A stretch of DNA of 64,000 bases from the NCBI RefSeq assembly GCF_000182565.1, contig NW_015971537.1, forward strand, positions 709,961-773,960, read 5' to 3'. This stretch comes from Spizellomyces punctatus DAOM BR117. Taxonomy: Eukaryota > Chytridiomycota > Chytridiomycetes > Spizellomycetales > Spizellomycetaceae. Position numbers and translations under genes: made by a program. The notes below the pieces were generated by a model that made no database searches, had not been told where the DNA came from, and saw only the letters and a list, made by a program, of their open reading frames with translations. Shown piece by piece: positions 33,701-44,702 of this stretch. The stretch's first letter is position 1. Each line of letters opens with the position of its first letter.

Positions 33701-35093
33701 GTTTTTCCACCTGAAAGAGTTTTGCTACCCATTCGTGGATGTAGAGCGTATAGCTGACTGCGAGAAGCGGATCCTTTTTCTGTAGTTTTGACACATTGGT
33801 AAGTACTCAAGGTAAAATAAACACACGAGGCAGAGTGACGTACATCAATCACCGATGCAGACGTGGTAAAGTCATTGAAAATGGGATCTGTTGATGTGAT
33901 TATAAACATTAACAGACTCGCAGCCATAAATGTTCGGAATCAAAAAGATCTCGCACCGTAAAATGCCGCATAGCGTTCTTCTAGTTCACCGACCTTTGTA
34001 CCCTTTACACAAGCAAGATCTTCTACGCCGACTTGCCAAAGGATGTCTCGTTCAACGTACACGACATTGTAAAGTTCTACCGAAATGGCGTCAACAGGTA
34101 AGCAGACATGGATAACAAAATAGAGCACAAATTAACGCACTGTTTCGCGCGATACCGAGGTCTGCAATGACCTTTCTGGCGCATCGGAGTCCCCTCCAAA
34201 AGGTCAAGACCTCCTGAAGTGTCCTTTCCGGGCTCGTTTCAATGCATCGACTAGTATGTGTAATAAATTCAATACCCAACAAAAGGAAACAGTACAAATC
34301 AGGGTGCTCACACTATTGATTTCGCCATTCGTGCCCTAGCAGCATCTTTGATCCAAATAGGCCGATACCTCTTGGACGGCTCCATGAATGCCAACCAAAC
34401 CTCTTGAGGAGGCTCGCCCATCGCCATATCCCTGACCCGACAGTGGATTTGTACAGTCCATTCAAGACTGGTAATATCCAACGGTGCCGAGAGCGACACG
34501 TTATCAATTGGAATCTAAAAAAGTAATCAACAAAGCAAATAAACATGCTAACAGTGCGGTTATACCTTCAAGAGTTTCTGATCACATTTCACCCGTCCAA
34601 TAGCCCACAACCCCCCTTCCTTTGTTGATTTATTGCCACACTTGAAATTCGCATGACAGAGCGTCTCAAATTTCGTCTCTTCTTTATTGACAATTTCAAA
34701 GTCGTGGACCTCAATTTCGGCCCATGGAATGTCATCATCGATAAATTCTGCGTACTAGCCTTGCTTCAGTGTACGGTTACATTTATGTATGTTTAGGTAC
34801 TTACTTCCATAGAAGGAACCGCTAATTGATCCAGAGTATACAATGCTTCATCTCGATGGTGGTATTCAACTGGAACCGTACCCTCCGATTCATCCACCCC
34901 CTTCATTTTGTCATCCTCCTCTGACGACGCCGATGACAATGACGATACCGAAACACTGTCTTCATCAGCCACAAGATGAACCCCTTCCCACTCCGTATCG
35001 CTCATGCTGTCTACCAAATCAATCACCTAGCCAGTCATTAACAACAGGAACCTCTCGATAATGCGTTCACAACCTTACCTCCATTATTGTCAT
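30750..35093 (-). CDS. C5 cytosine DNA methyltransferase, DIM-2/DNMT1-like with RFTS-like and BAH domains
   Basis: A multi-exon gene from the ATG at 35093 (second ATG at 35084) to the stop at 30750. The N-terminus is acidic. A segment near 34320-34500 (EVWLAFMEPSKRYRPIW) resembles the replication-foci/RFTS domain. A BAH domain lies near 33300-33480 (TGDHVVLALKDQYGYGRIIG). Methylase motifs follow in order: I, ELFAGAGLSGYGFEMAGF (about 32440-32390, ending at a GTAAGT intron); IV, STVPC then VAFTKLN (32027-31990), with the catalytic Cys codon at 32015-32013; VI, FFENV (about 31887); VIII, GCPQERPRVFLVAA (about 31700); IX, LHPLFNRAFTVREMLRLQ (about 30965); X, QYGQVGNGVPVSVAFAF (about 30800). The residue after the catalytic Cys is Val, not the usual Gln. 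All junctions I checked keep frame, so the gene appears intact. The enzyme would methylate DNA in the nucleus, probably in silencing. Confidence 0.9.
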
Positions 35094-35924
35094 GTACAGA
35101 AACAAGAAGAAGGTCAAGGCAGTGATAAATGTTGGAAGCTTTTTATACAGAAAGTAAGCTACTCTGTGTAAATAAATCACTTACTGATCATGGACGTGTA
35201 AGCACATTCCAACCATCAGCACCACGTGACATTGGGCATTAGAACAGTTGGATATGGGAAACGCACCAGGGTTTATTAAACAATGCGTATGGATGCTGAT
35301 AATGAAACATGTATCTCCCTCTAATCCTAAGGGCTGATTTTCTCTAGGGGTATTTGTTGTATAAACGGGATCATGGGCTCGTTGTGTGCACATGTAAGTT
35401 CAGGTGGAAGGGATGGGATACACTGTTGAAGACGCCTTTGGTTGGGAGTTTGTGGATTGGTATTCGATCATTCGAGTAGGATTTTGAAAACAGGTGACGT
35501 TGACACTTGAAAGATCAATTGAGAAATCCGCGAATGGATGAGTTAGTTAAGAATTTGCTGGAACACTTTCGATAATTAGTGTACTTTCATAGTGAATGGA
35601 CGAACTAGGATAATAAAGAACCTATATCAGAAACGACTGCGCTCATCCGAGATACATAGTGTGGAGGCGATTGAAAAGGGCACTAGGACCCATTATTATC
35701 CGGATTAATCCGGTTAATCATATCGCATAATCAGAACCCCCCTCTATCGCTCAGATTGGTGTGGCATGTATTGTAATGTTTTTTTTTTAAACTGCGGTGA
35801 GGCGCATGCCAAAGGTCTATAAAAGGGGGACCTCTTCCCTCTTTCCTCTTTACCCATCCTCGACTCGAAGCATCTGCGCAACGCTCATTGCGACCCACAC
35901 AACCTCATCGCGACTCGGTCAACC
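35094..35924. other. Divergent intergenic region with one TATA box
   Basis: About 830 bp between the methyltransferase (minus) and a small plus-strand gene. Poly-T near 35780 and a TATA box at 35818. No other gene. Confidence 0.45.
35818..35824 (+). promoter_or_regulatory. TATA box of the small 36-kb gene
   Basis: TATAAAA followed by G-rich then CT-rich DNA, about 107 nt before the ATG at 35925. This is a textbook arrangement for a strongly regulated fungal promoter. Confidence 0.6.
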
Positions 35925-36310
35925 ATGAGAACGCCGATGTGGTGGTGTCGAGGACCTCGACCGCCCGACAGCAACCGTGATCAGAACCAGCGGCAACCAA
36001 TTGGATCCGATAACAAAACCTACTATTATACTGCCACATTAGTTGAGCTTGGTTGGTATGTATCGATGGCATTTCTTGCATTTCTTGTCATCGGGTCACC
36101 TCGCTGACATGCAGTTTTTTTAGTCTCCAAGCCTTTGTCACTGAAAATCCACCAGCTTGTGACGCTGCCCAGTCGATTCGCTCCTGGATGCAAGAGTCTG
36201 GCTTCAATGCCATCAAGAGTTCTGGATCAAGGCCTAGTAGGGACCGCGTGTGGTGGTGGGCAATTATCCGGTTAGAACAACCGTTACGTATTGCGTGTAT
36301 AATTGCCTAG
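35925..36310 (+). CDS. Small protein of unknown function under a TATA promoter
   Basis: Exons 35925-36055 and 36115-36310, joined by a 59-nt GTATGT...GCAG intron, give 108 residues. The N-terminus (MRTPMWWCRGPRPPDSNRD) is basic and Trp-rich. The rest has no obvious membrane span or domain, though a Trp-rich patch (RDRVWWWAIIRLEQP) recurs near the C-terminus. The intron has a good donor and a polypyrimidine acceptor, and both exons are open. I do not recognise it. The case rests on the TATA box, the intron and frame continuity, so it may still be spurious. Confidence 0.4.
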
Positions 36311-36926
36311 TAGTAGCTTAGTTAGCTTTTCCGAACCGGTTGTCGCCGGTTCACTCCCTGGTGTAGTAGCTAGTGCCAGTTTCTGTCACCTCTACACTAA
36401 TCTTGAATGCTTAGCCGATGTGGAGATCCCCAGGGTTTTCGTGTCCTGTTCATCTGGTAATCCCCGCCAACTCAATCCTGCACATTCTCCGATTCTCCTC
36501 GTCCGGTGTCCGACGATATTATCTCCAGGTAGTTTGTACTGTATCCCGTTGCGTGACCCTTCATACATGGCTGACGGGTAACACGGCCGGCGTTGGAACA
36601 AATAACCAAAATTTCTATTCTTGATTGGACGATAATACATACACAGAATTGCATTCTAGTTGTGGCATCTATTATACAGACATACATCATTCAAACTTCT
36701 ATTAAAATCATGGTGGGCGCGAAAGGTCGGGGGGGGGGGGGTCGGGATGAAGGGCACGCCGGCTTGGGGAGTACGGGACGGACGACAAAAGGATATCAAC
36801 AAACGAACTGCTGCCTTTGGCAAGTCCTGTCCGCTAGAGGGCTCTGAAGCCACCTACGTCCCTGTTGTACATGGATGCACCGTAAGAGATGGAGAGGTAA
36901 CACAATGGATTCCGTCCCTTCGCTCT
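36311..36926. other. Convergent intergenic region with poly-G run
   Basis: Contains 13 consecutive G near 36729-36741. No gene seen. The chitin deacetylase stop is at 36927. Confidence 0.5.
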
Positions 36927-39048
36927 TCATAACAGTCCGCTCCGAGCTGTACCGTATATTTGCGAATCCGTCAAATCCGTGCATCCAGGTCCCATCGCAT
37001 TGGCCAATTGGAATCCCCGTCGCGTTAAGATATCGTTAATGGGTGACGCGAGTTGCACCGTTTCATTGGCACGATCGTGCTCCAGCAGGATGAAATTTGG
37101 GAACATCTTGCCTGCATCCAGCGCCTGTTCTAAATTGACTAAAACTTGCGCAGAGTCTGCTTCTGTATCTGTGTAGTCATATGTGGCATCTCTTGGAGAG
37201 AGGTTCCATAGCACTGCACGGTAATCGAGTTGGGTCAGGACTGTGCGGACTCGATCATCAATGTCCCCAAAAGGCGGGCTGTAACGCGCAAACAAAGGAT
37301 TAGTTGCACTGTCGGTCAATAACGCATATTATGTAGCGTACCGAAATAATCTGGGCCGGATATTTAAAGCTTTTGTGATGGCCAATTCCGTCCAAAGCAG
37401 ATCCGCAATGAGCATTTCGGTGGTCATGTTGGACGCTGGAAAATGACTCCAGGTATGCGATGCAATTGTATGACCCTCCGCATAAGCTCGCTGCAGGATT
37501 CTCGGGTACTGCACGACATGAGATCCTAAAATTCCTCACAATCAGAACGCGTTCCCAATACGATCCTCAAATGTCACATCTCACCAATCACAAAGAACGT
37601 CGCTGTCAGGTTTTTGCTTTTCAGAAAATCCAGCAACTGCGCTGTGTATTCGCTTGGTCCGTCGTCAAATGTCAACCCAATCGTATTGTTATATTGTGGG
37701 GAACAACTCGATATGTCGGTGCCTTCATTGCCATCACGCAAACAATTTCGGACTGTACCCGCAACAGTTTGCTTTTCACTAATAACAAGATTAGCTCATT
37801 CATTCATTATGTCACGAAAGCAATGTGTTCATCTTACCAGCTCCACCAGCAACTACAGCCATCTGCATTAGTACATGGCTTATTAACGAATGCATTCGAC
37901 AATGGCCACCCGGCTGCACAGCTGAATCTCCGAATGTCTGGTTTAACCCCATAAGGCGCTACAAGGGACAGATTGACAAGTGCTGTCCATGACGGTTTTG
38001 GTGGAGGCGGAGTATTCAACATGGGCCAGTCAGCTCTGAGAACAAGAGTTTATACCTTGCGGTCATCTTCATTACACAAGACAAAAGCATCCACATACCC
38101 AGCCAGATATCCACCACGAGAAAAGGCTTCTGAATTATCGCATTTGCCAAACTTACTTTGGCAGCCGAAAAACTAGTTTGCAAAAAGGCATTTGCCGGAT
38201 GATGTCAAAAGAGGTTATACGGATGCCAAAATACCAATTGATTCAACTCACAGTAGCACAGCCCCTCATTTCATTCACGCAGAACCCATTCGAGTTACAA
38301 CATAGGGAATCTGGGCACCGTGTGCCAAACTGTATTCCGCATTCGGATCGGTTGGTAGTTACTGGAATGTCACTCGTTCTGGCATTGTCGCAGATCCCGT
38401 ACCGGTCTTGACAACGTGGCTTACTGTAGAAGAAACAAAGATATTGGTATGTCGCCTGCAGTATACTACCAAAGGATGCGTGACTGCCAAACCTGCAAAA
38501 GTAGTCTCCCAATCCACATAATCCCCTGTAGGACGGAAAGTCGTTGAGGACGAGGAAACTCTACGGTATCAATACCCTCTCCAACACTTTACGCACCCAG
38601 CAGAACAGCACTTTCGATCTGGACATCGAGTACCTTGTGATGGCCCACAATGCGTTGCGTTTATAGGTAACGAGAAGTCAATGCGGTTGTTGTATAATTC
38701 ATATGTGGCCCCGGTGTCTACAAAGTCTAGGAGTATACTCAGCAATCAGAATATACTGTGAAGACGCAAATAGCGTCCATACCGTTGTCGCGCTGACTCA
38801 AGACCAGATAGATGACCCATCCTGGATGCGATTTGGTTAGGGTTCTCTGTCACCACCGTCGTCGGCCACTTAAAGACACAATGCTTCATACCAGCTGCAA
38901 AGAGGATAATCACCGCCCAGACTTGCCATCGTCGTAAGAGTCGGCAGGCACGTCGCTTTAGTGATGGTGGGGAAGGATCCACTAATGTCAAAATAGGTTT
39001 TGGATTCGTGCGGGGTTGCATAGCAGGGTCGACAGCCGTTGAATACAT
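36927..39048 (-). CDS. Membrane-anchored chitin deacetylase with two CBM18 chitin-binding domains
   Basis: About nine exons from the ATG at 39048 (a second ATG at 39021 is possible) to the stop at 36927. A signal-anchor ([14 protein letters not shown]) lies after 45 hydrophilic residues, giving a type II membrane protein. Two hevein-like CBM18 modules follow, each with the CGxxxGTRCPDxxCC core: [15 protein letters not shown], then [10 protein letters not shown] across an intron (about 38640-38490), and [15 protein letters not shown] (about 38310). The NodB deacetylase domain carries motif 1 [10 protein letters not shown] with the Asp pair, motif 2 [10 protein letters not shown] with the two metal His, motif 3 RPPFGD split by the last intron, and motif 4 WNLSPRD. 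The Asp-His-His set looks intact, so the enzyme should convert chitin to chitosan at the cell surface. It is divergent from the chitin synthase next door. Confidence 0.88.
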
Positions 39049-40105
39049 TGAAAAAAACGTTCAAGTCATTCTGGTCAAAACGTTGCCAACCTCGTCAAGT
39101 TCAAGTCCCAACAGCGAGGAATTCCTGCTTACATCATCTGGTAAAAAGTTTTTCGTTTGGCAAATTGAAAAATGGGCAAAATTATCCCGCCTTCCCTTTT
39201 CCCCATCCAAGGATCCAATTTAAGCTTCATGACATCACATGAGGCTTTTGCTTGCGCTACGACCAAGAACAAGCTCAATGGACAAAAGGACGGCTTATTA
39301 TAGGACAGCCAACCCGATGTGTGTGTTTTACTAAAAGCAATGGCATTGACTTGTCTTGGCTCATGCTTGGCTCTTGTTTTCAATGAGGCCAATGTGCTCC
39401 TTTCAGGCGACTGATTTCTCCTTTATTTACCGATTCTACGCTTGGTCATAATGACCCAAGGGTCATCATCAAGGGTCGGCATGATCCCTCTCTACTTTTG
39501 TTTCCTCACTTGCAGTGAACGACCATGGGCCTTAAGAATGCCCCTTCCACCCTCCAGTGGCCTGTTGAGCCGCTGCCCAATGTAATCAACTTGATGGAAA
39601 TGGGAAAAATAAATGATCGGCATGCGCCACGTTGGATCAACCGGAACTTCCGTCCTCGGGGCCGAAAGCCAGTCAATTTTGACTTTAAAGTAAATTTAGA
39701 TTTGGGAGACAAAAAACTAAACCCCAATTTTTGTCCGAAGGGCCGAACGCAACTTTAATCGCCGCGCCCGCCCTGCACGATTATTTCACAGCCGCCAAAA
39801 TGCAATTTCGTTTATTTTTTTTTGGCGCTAACGCTTTTTTATTTTATTTTTTTGTTGTGCTGAGAGTGGAACTTTAAAGAAACCGACGTTTTGCATGCAA
39901 ACAAAAAACCATTTTCTCCATGTGCTACTCTGCGCCCTGCTGCAGAACTTTTATTTTCTTGCCGAGATGGTTGGACAATCCGGAACGATTCGGATTCTCT
40001 TTTTGTCCAGATCGATATTGTGCCCTTGGCCTTTGTCCAAAGGGCCAGAAAAAAAAGGAATAACCTGCTCCAACTCGTGCTGGCTACTCCGTGCAGTACA
40101 ACGAA
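39049..40105. other. Divergent promoter region between chitin deacetylase and chitin synthase
   Basis: About 1.06 kb. T-rich tracts occur near 39810-39860. A 77-codon plus-strand frame from 39525 repeats a NFRPRGRK / NFCPKGRT pattern and was not called. This region likely controls both wall genes. Confidence 0.45.
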
Positions 40106-42326
40106 ATGGACTCTAGACTAGAGGAAGAGGACACGGTGGGCATGCTTGAAGATGTCCATCGCAAGCAAAGGTAAGCGATACGGACACTTTGAAAAGCATT
40201 AGCTGGAAGCACTAGAGTGCAAATGTGGCTGCGACGTGGTACTTTTGCTCACATACTGGGCAACTTGACTAGCTAGAGTCGCGGGCCCTCGCATCATGAA
40301 TTGCGTACTAATAATACGTTATGGTTTATCTCCAGACGTTCTTACCATGACGGTGGCAGGCGGACATCCTTGGTTCGCTCTTTGAGTACCCTCAGTAAAA
40401 AGGACGCAGCTATTGATCCGTCGTCCTTGGAGCGAGGTACAGGGAAATACCAGATCCTAGATGAAAAATATGAAAAACCTCCCACTACTACTCTGCATCG
40501 CTCTGTAAGCACTCTCAGCCGGGCTGTGGGCTTGCAGCGCTCAGCAAGTAGGGCCAGTAAAAAGAGTATAAGCGATCGAAGCGGGCGCGCTTGTTGGGAA
40601 AAATGGTAGATATGCGCGCAAGTGGTTGGTGTACTCTGGTGAAAATGCTCACATATTATCTCCTATAAGGGTGTTCATTGGGTCCTTTATTGCGGTCAAC
40701 GCGGGGCTTATCGTTATGGTTTTCTTTGTCCGTTTCGAATTGTACGTATGGTTACTTTCCTTGTCAAATACGATTCGCAGTTTGTGCGTCCTGGCGATTA
40801 TTATCGGTTCGATATGGGAAGGATTCAAAAACTGGCAACGCAAGGACAAGACGGCCCTTCTTGCCGCGGAGGGGGCGGCAATCGCCAGCAAGAATGTGTT
40901 ATGCATTCTACCCTGCTACACGGAAAGTCGGATGGAGTTACAGAGGACCCTTGATTCCTTTGCTGATCAAGCGGCTACAAAGAATAATCCCAATATGATG
41001 ATCGCCGTTATTGTCGATGGTCTCGCCACTGGCAAGGGAAATGATCAACCCACATGGGAGATATGCGCGTCGATTTTGGGTGCGGAGGGAGCGTCATTCG
41101 ACGAATTTACTTATAAAAGTTGGAAAGGGAAAAAACTGATGGTGAAATCGATTCGCGGGTACTGGAGAAATATCCCATATGTTCTTCTCATCAAGAACAA
41201 AAATTGCGGGAAGAAAGACGGACTTATCATGATTCGGGAGTTGGTTCTCGGTTTCAACGGCGGACGGGACCGTGGTTTGGGCCGCTTTGGACATTGGTTT
41301 GCCGAAAGCGTAAAGGTCAACGCTGGCTGGTCAACGATCGACTATTTGGTTGGGACTGACGCAGATACAGTCATTACCCCCGGCTCCGTATTCGTGCTGG
41401 TAAAGAAGATGCTGTCCAACGACAAGCTACTAGGCGTCAGCGGTTTCGTGAAGGCTGATTTAAGTTTGGGGTCTTGCCTTAATCCCTGGATTGCCTATCA
41501 ATTTTTCGAGTATGTCTATGGACAATATCTTACTCGATTTGCGCAAGCCATCTTTCGAAAGGTCACTTGCCTGCCTGGTTGCATTCAAATTGTATCAGCA
41601 GACCCAAAACTGTTTGATGTGCCTCTCGACAAATTCAGCGCCTTGCCAAACCCGGATTCACTGTTTGAATCAGTTGTTGCCTTCCTGGGCGAAGATCGTC
41701 GGTTTACATGCCTAGCACTCTACGAAAACCCAAAGCATCATACTGGCATGTCATTTGAAGCTGTGGGCTTAACCGGGGTACCGCCCAACTCGCGCGTCTT
41801 TTTCTCCCAGCGAAGGCGTTGGTTTCTTTCGGCGCAGGCGAACAATATCAGGGACACGCTCAACTCCAACCTTCCCTTTACTATCCGAATCATTGCTGCC
41901 TCCCAAATCCTTGCCTCCGCGATCGTTCCCTTCATCTTTGTCGCGGTGGTTTATTTCATTACTCGAATGGCCATTAATGGAACACACAAATACTGGATGC
42001 TCTTTATCGGTTCCGCGTCGCTTGTGTGGGTCTACAAGTTTTTCTTGATGGTTACCTACCCGGAAAGCTTCAAGGAAGTCTTTGTCATGTTTTACGGCTT
42101 TATCCTTCAAACCTTGTTTTCGGCCCCGATTCAAGCCTATAACACCATTCACGCTCTCAAAAGTATGGATGACATGGGGTGGGGATTAACGCGTCAAGTG
42201 TCCATGGACTTTGACGAGATCAAGGTTACTACTGATGCGGGGAGCCCGCCTTTGACGGAAGTCCGACCAGAGCCAGTCAACAGATTAGAGACAGCACAAG
42301 TCGCCAACCCATTGCTTCCACAATGA
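40106..42326 (+). CDS. Chitin synthase (division II-like)
   Basis: Proposed exons 40106-40170, 40336-40504 and 40623-42326 give 645 residues. The large exon has an N-terminal membrane pair (VFIGSFIAVNAGLIVMVFF, then LCVLAIIIGSIWEGF). The GT2 catalytic core follows: VLCILPCYTE, the GTDADT acceptor motif, CLPGC, LGEDRRFT (EDR) and QRRRW, all needed for beta-1,4-GlcNAc transfer from UDP-GlcNAc. Three or more C-terminal spans complete the channel. It is short for the family, lacking a myosin motor or long N-terminus. A difficulty: the second exon's frame stays open past 40504 to a TAG at 40607, with coding-like Ser/Arg repeats (STLS). It is one nucleotide out of phase with the catalytic frame. 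A GTAAGC...GCAAG intron at 40505-40622 restores the frame, and I used that. Confidence 0.85.
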
Positions 42327-43487
42327 CCGCGATTTGGACAGCTGTTATTTTGATGCATTTTTGTTTATAGACATTATATTGAAGGGATTGCATTTTTTAT
42401 GGTGCATGGGTAATTATGAGGAGGAATCTTGGGCATTGATGGAGTAGAAGTGTGCTGACATTGCGAGATATTTGATGTACATTATACATTCTTTTCTTTC
42501 AAATATATTATTCATTCATGATGAGATTTCTCTACGATCAGCTGCATGTGGAGTGTCATTCTGCCGAGTGCAGTCTAGGCCATTTTTCTACAATGGTTGG
42601 GTAGCAACCCCAGGTGAAAAAAATGGTCGCACGTACAGAGCGTTAATAGCAAAAATAAGAAAACGATCTTTCTTCATTCAGGGAATTGGGGAACGGGATG
42701 CGGCAGAAACGAACCGTGCGTGGAAACCCGACAAGCATGGTTTTCAACCTGGGTGAACTACACTGGCGTTTTTTTTTGTGTCAGACGTGTGAATGTGGCT
42801 TATGAGACCCCGACTGAGATCTGAAATGGTTTCCGTCTCGATCAGATTCCGCCGCCGAACACCATCATGGTTGAGACTACAAACGTGGCCATCCTCCCTT
42901 GGCGTATAGTGATATCCCGATGGGCAACATCATCAGCCCACCAAAGTTCATTACTTTCACACTACGGAGCCGAATTGGGAACTGCTTAAACTATTTCCTT
43001 TTTTGGGTCTTCGTTGTCTTTTTCCGATTGTCTTTTTCAATGCCGTGTTTTTGCATTTTGCATTTCGATCAAAATCTTCGGTCGTTTAAAAGTCGATCGC
43101 GTCTCCTACAATGCCGAACAGTTGCATCACAAACTTGCTAGTAGCAAAAAACAAAAAACAAAAAATGATTTTTGCAAATACTTTTGAAAACAACGAGCAT
43201 TTGAAACAAATCGATAGGATTTTCATATGTTGCGAGTGCCGAATACAATGAGCTGAGCTGAACAATCCGGGATCTTTGACCAGAAAAGGACCATCTTGGC
43301 GATGAAAGTTTTCTGATTCGCCATTGGGCTCGCAGCTCAGCAAATAGGAAACGGAGCCTGTGTGCGAGATTCCATGTGCGGAAAAAAAAACATCACAGTC
43401 TGATGGCACAACAGTAGAAAAAGGACGGATCTCCTCCGTATCCTCATTTCCAAAAAGTTTTGTAACCGTTGCTAGCTGAACACCACA
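42327..43487. other. Intergenic, 3' of chitin synthase
   Basis: About 1.16 kb between two plus-strand genes. A short A-rich run occurs near 43145-43165. No other gene recognised; the promoter of the dehydrogenase should be here. Confidence 0.45.
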
Positions 43488-44702
43488 ATGGTGACTAGTA
43501 CGACGAAGATCCTGGACACTCGGCCGACCGTCGCTGTTTGCGGTGTCGGCTACGTAGGAGTGCACCTAGTCGAAACTTTTGCAAAAGCCTTCCGTGTCGT
43601 CGCTTTTGATATTAGTGAAGCACGATGCGAGACGTTGCGCCGGCAGTTCAAAGGACAAGCCAACATCCATGTCACCTCCGATCCCTCTCATATGGCTGGG
43701 TTTGACCTGTGCTGTATTTCTGTTCCGACCCTCCTACTGAAGGACAAGACCGGCATTGACGCTAGCTACGTGGCCAAAGCTGTGAAGACGGTATCAAAGT
43801 ATGCAAAGCAAGGATCAACGATCGTGATGGAAAGTTCGGTCACCGTCGGCATGACCCGCAAGTACTTGGGTCACCTCCGACAAGAGGGTGTCTTTGTCGG
43901 ATTCAGCCCTGAACGTGTTGACCCTGGGCGAACTTTCCCGGCCTGCGACGAGATCCCCAAGGTTATCTCGGGTATCGACGAAGAGTCTGTGCGCATGGTG
44001 GGCGCCTTCTACATGGAGGTGTTCCAAACAGTTGTGCCGGTATCCACAATGGAGACAGCGGAAATGTGCAAACTATACGAAAACTGCTTCCGAATGATCA
44101 ACATTGCATACGTTAACGAAATTGCCGACGAATGCGCGAAACATGGCATCGACCCGCACGAAATGATTGACGCGTCCGCCACCAAACCGTTTGGCTTCAT
44201 GCCTTTCCGTCCTGGACTTGGTGTGGGCGGCCATTGCATTCCCGTCAACCCCTGGTATTTGTTCACCAACAATGACCTCCCTCTGCTCCAACAAGCAACA
44301 CTTGCAAGCGCTGAGCGTCCGGCACGCAAAGCTCGCGAGCTGTACGACGAGTACGATCCCAAACGTGTTCTCGTCATTGGCATGGCGTTCAAACCTGGAC
44401 AGTCGGTCATTTCCTACTCTCCTCAGGAGATGTTTGTACGAGAGTTACAAAAATTGGGAGTGGAAGTCTTCTTTTATGATCCTCTTGTGGAACAAAGCCA
44501 AATACCCTACTGCACCAAGCTTTCTTCCGCTGACTTCACAGAGTCATTCCTAGAGGACGAATTCGACGTTGTGGCTGTTACGATGCCTCAGCACAAGGTT
44601 GACTTTTCGGTTCTGGACGGTCTCTATAAAACCGAAGTCAAGTGGTATTGCTGCCCGGTGACTCCAGCCAAGATGGATGAACAAGTCAGCGCCAGCGCAT
44701 GA
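43488..44702 (+). CDS. UDP-N-acetylhexosamine (bacterial WbpA/TviB/WecC-type) 6-dehydrogenase
   Basis: Single exon, 404 residues with an ATG start. The Rossmann loop VAVCGVGYVG (about residues 15-24) binds NAD. FSPERVDPG (about residues 139-147) is the version of the substrate loop seen in bacterial UDP-N-acetyl-sugar dehydrogenases, where UDP-glucose dehydrogenases typically have a NPEFL motif. GVGGHCIPVNPWYL holds the catalytic Cys250 that forms the thioester. C-terminal VLVIGMAFKPGQ marks the second nucleotide-binding domain. The reaction should be the double oxidation of UDP-GlcNAc or UDP-ManNAc to the uronic acid. It has no introns, though most neighbours have several, and its family is chiefly bacterial. 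The location next to chitin synthase suggests a link to wall amino-sugar polymers. Exact substrate is uncertain. Confidence 0.85.
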   Translation: MVTSTTKILDTRPTVAVCGVGYVGVHLVETFAKAFRVVAFDISEARCETLRRQFKGQANIHVTSDPSHMAGFDLCCISVPTLLLKDKTGIDASYVAKAVKTVSKYAKQGSTIVMESSVTVGMTRKYLGHLRQEGVFVGFSPERVDPGRTFPACDEIPKVISGIDEESVRMVGAFYMEVFQTVVPVSTMETAEMCKLYENCFRMINIAYVNEIADECAKHGIDPHEMIDASATKPFGFMPFRPGLGVGGHCIPVNPWYLFTNNDLPLLQQATLASAERPARKARELYDEYDPKRVLVIGMAFKPGQSVISYSPQEMFVRELQKLGVEVFFYDPLVEQSQIPYCTKLSSADFTESFLEDEFDVVAVTMPQHKVDFSVLDGLYKTEVKWYCCPVTPAKMDEQVSASA

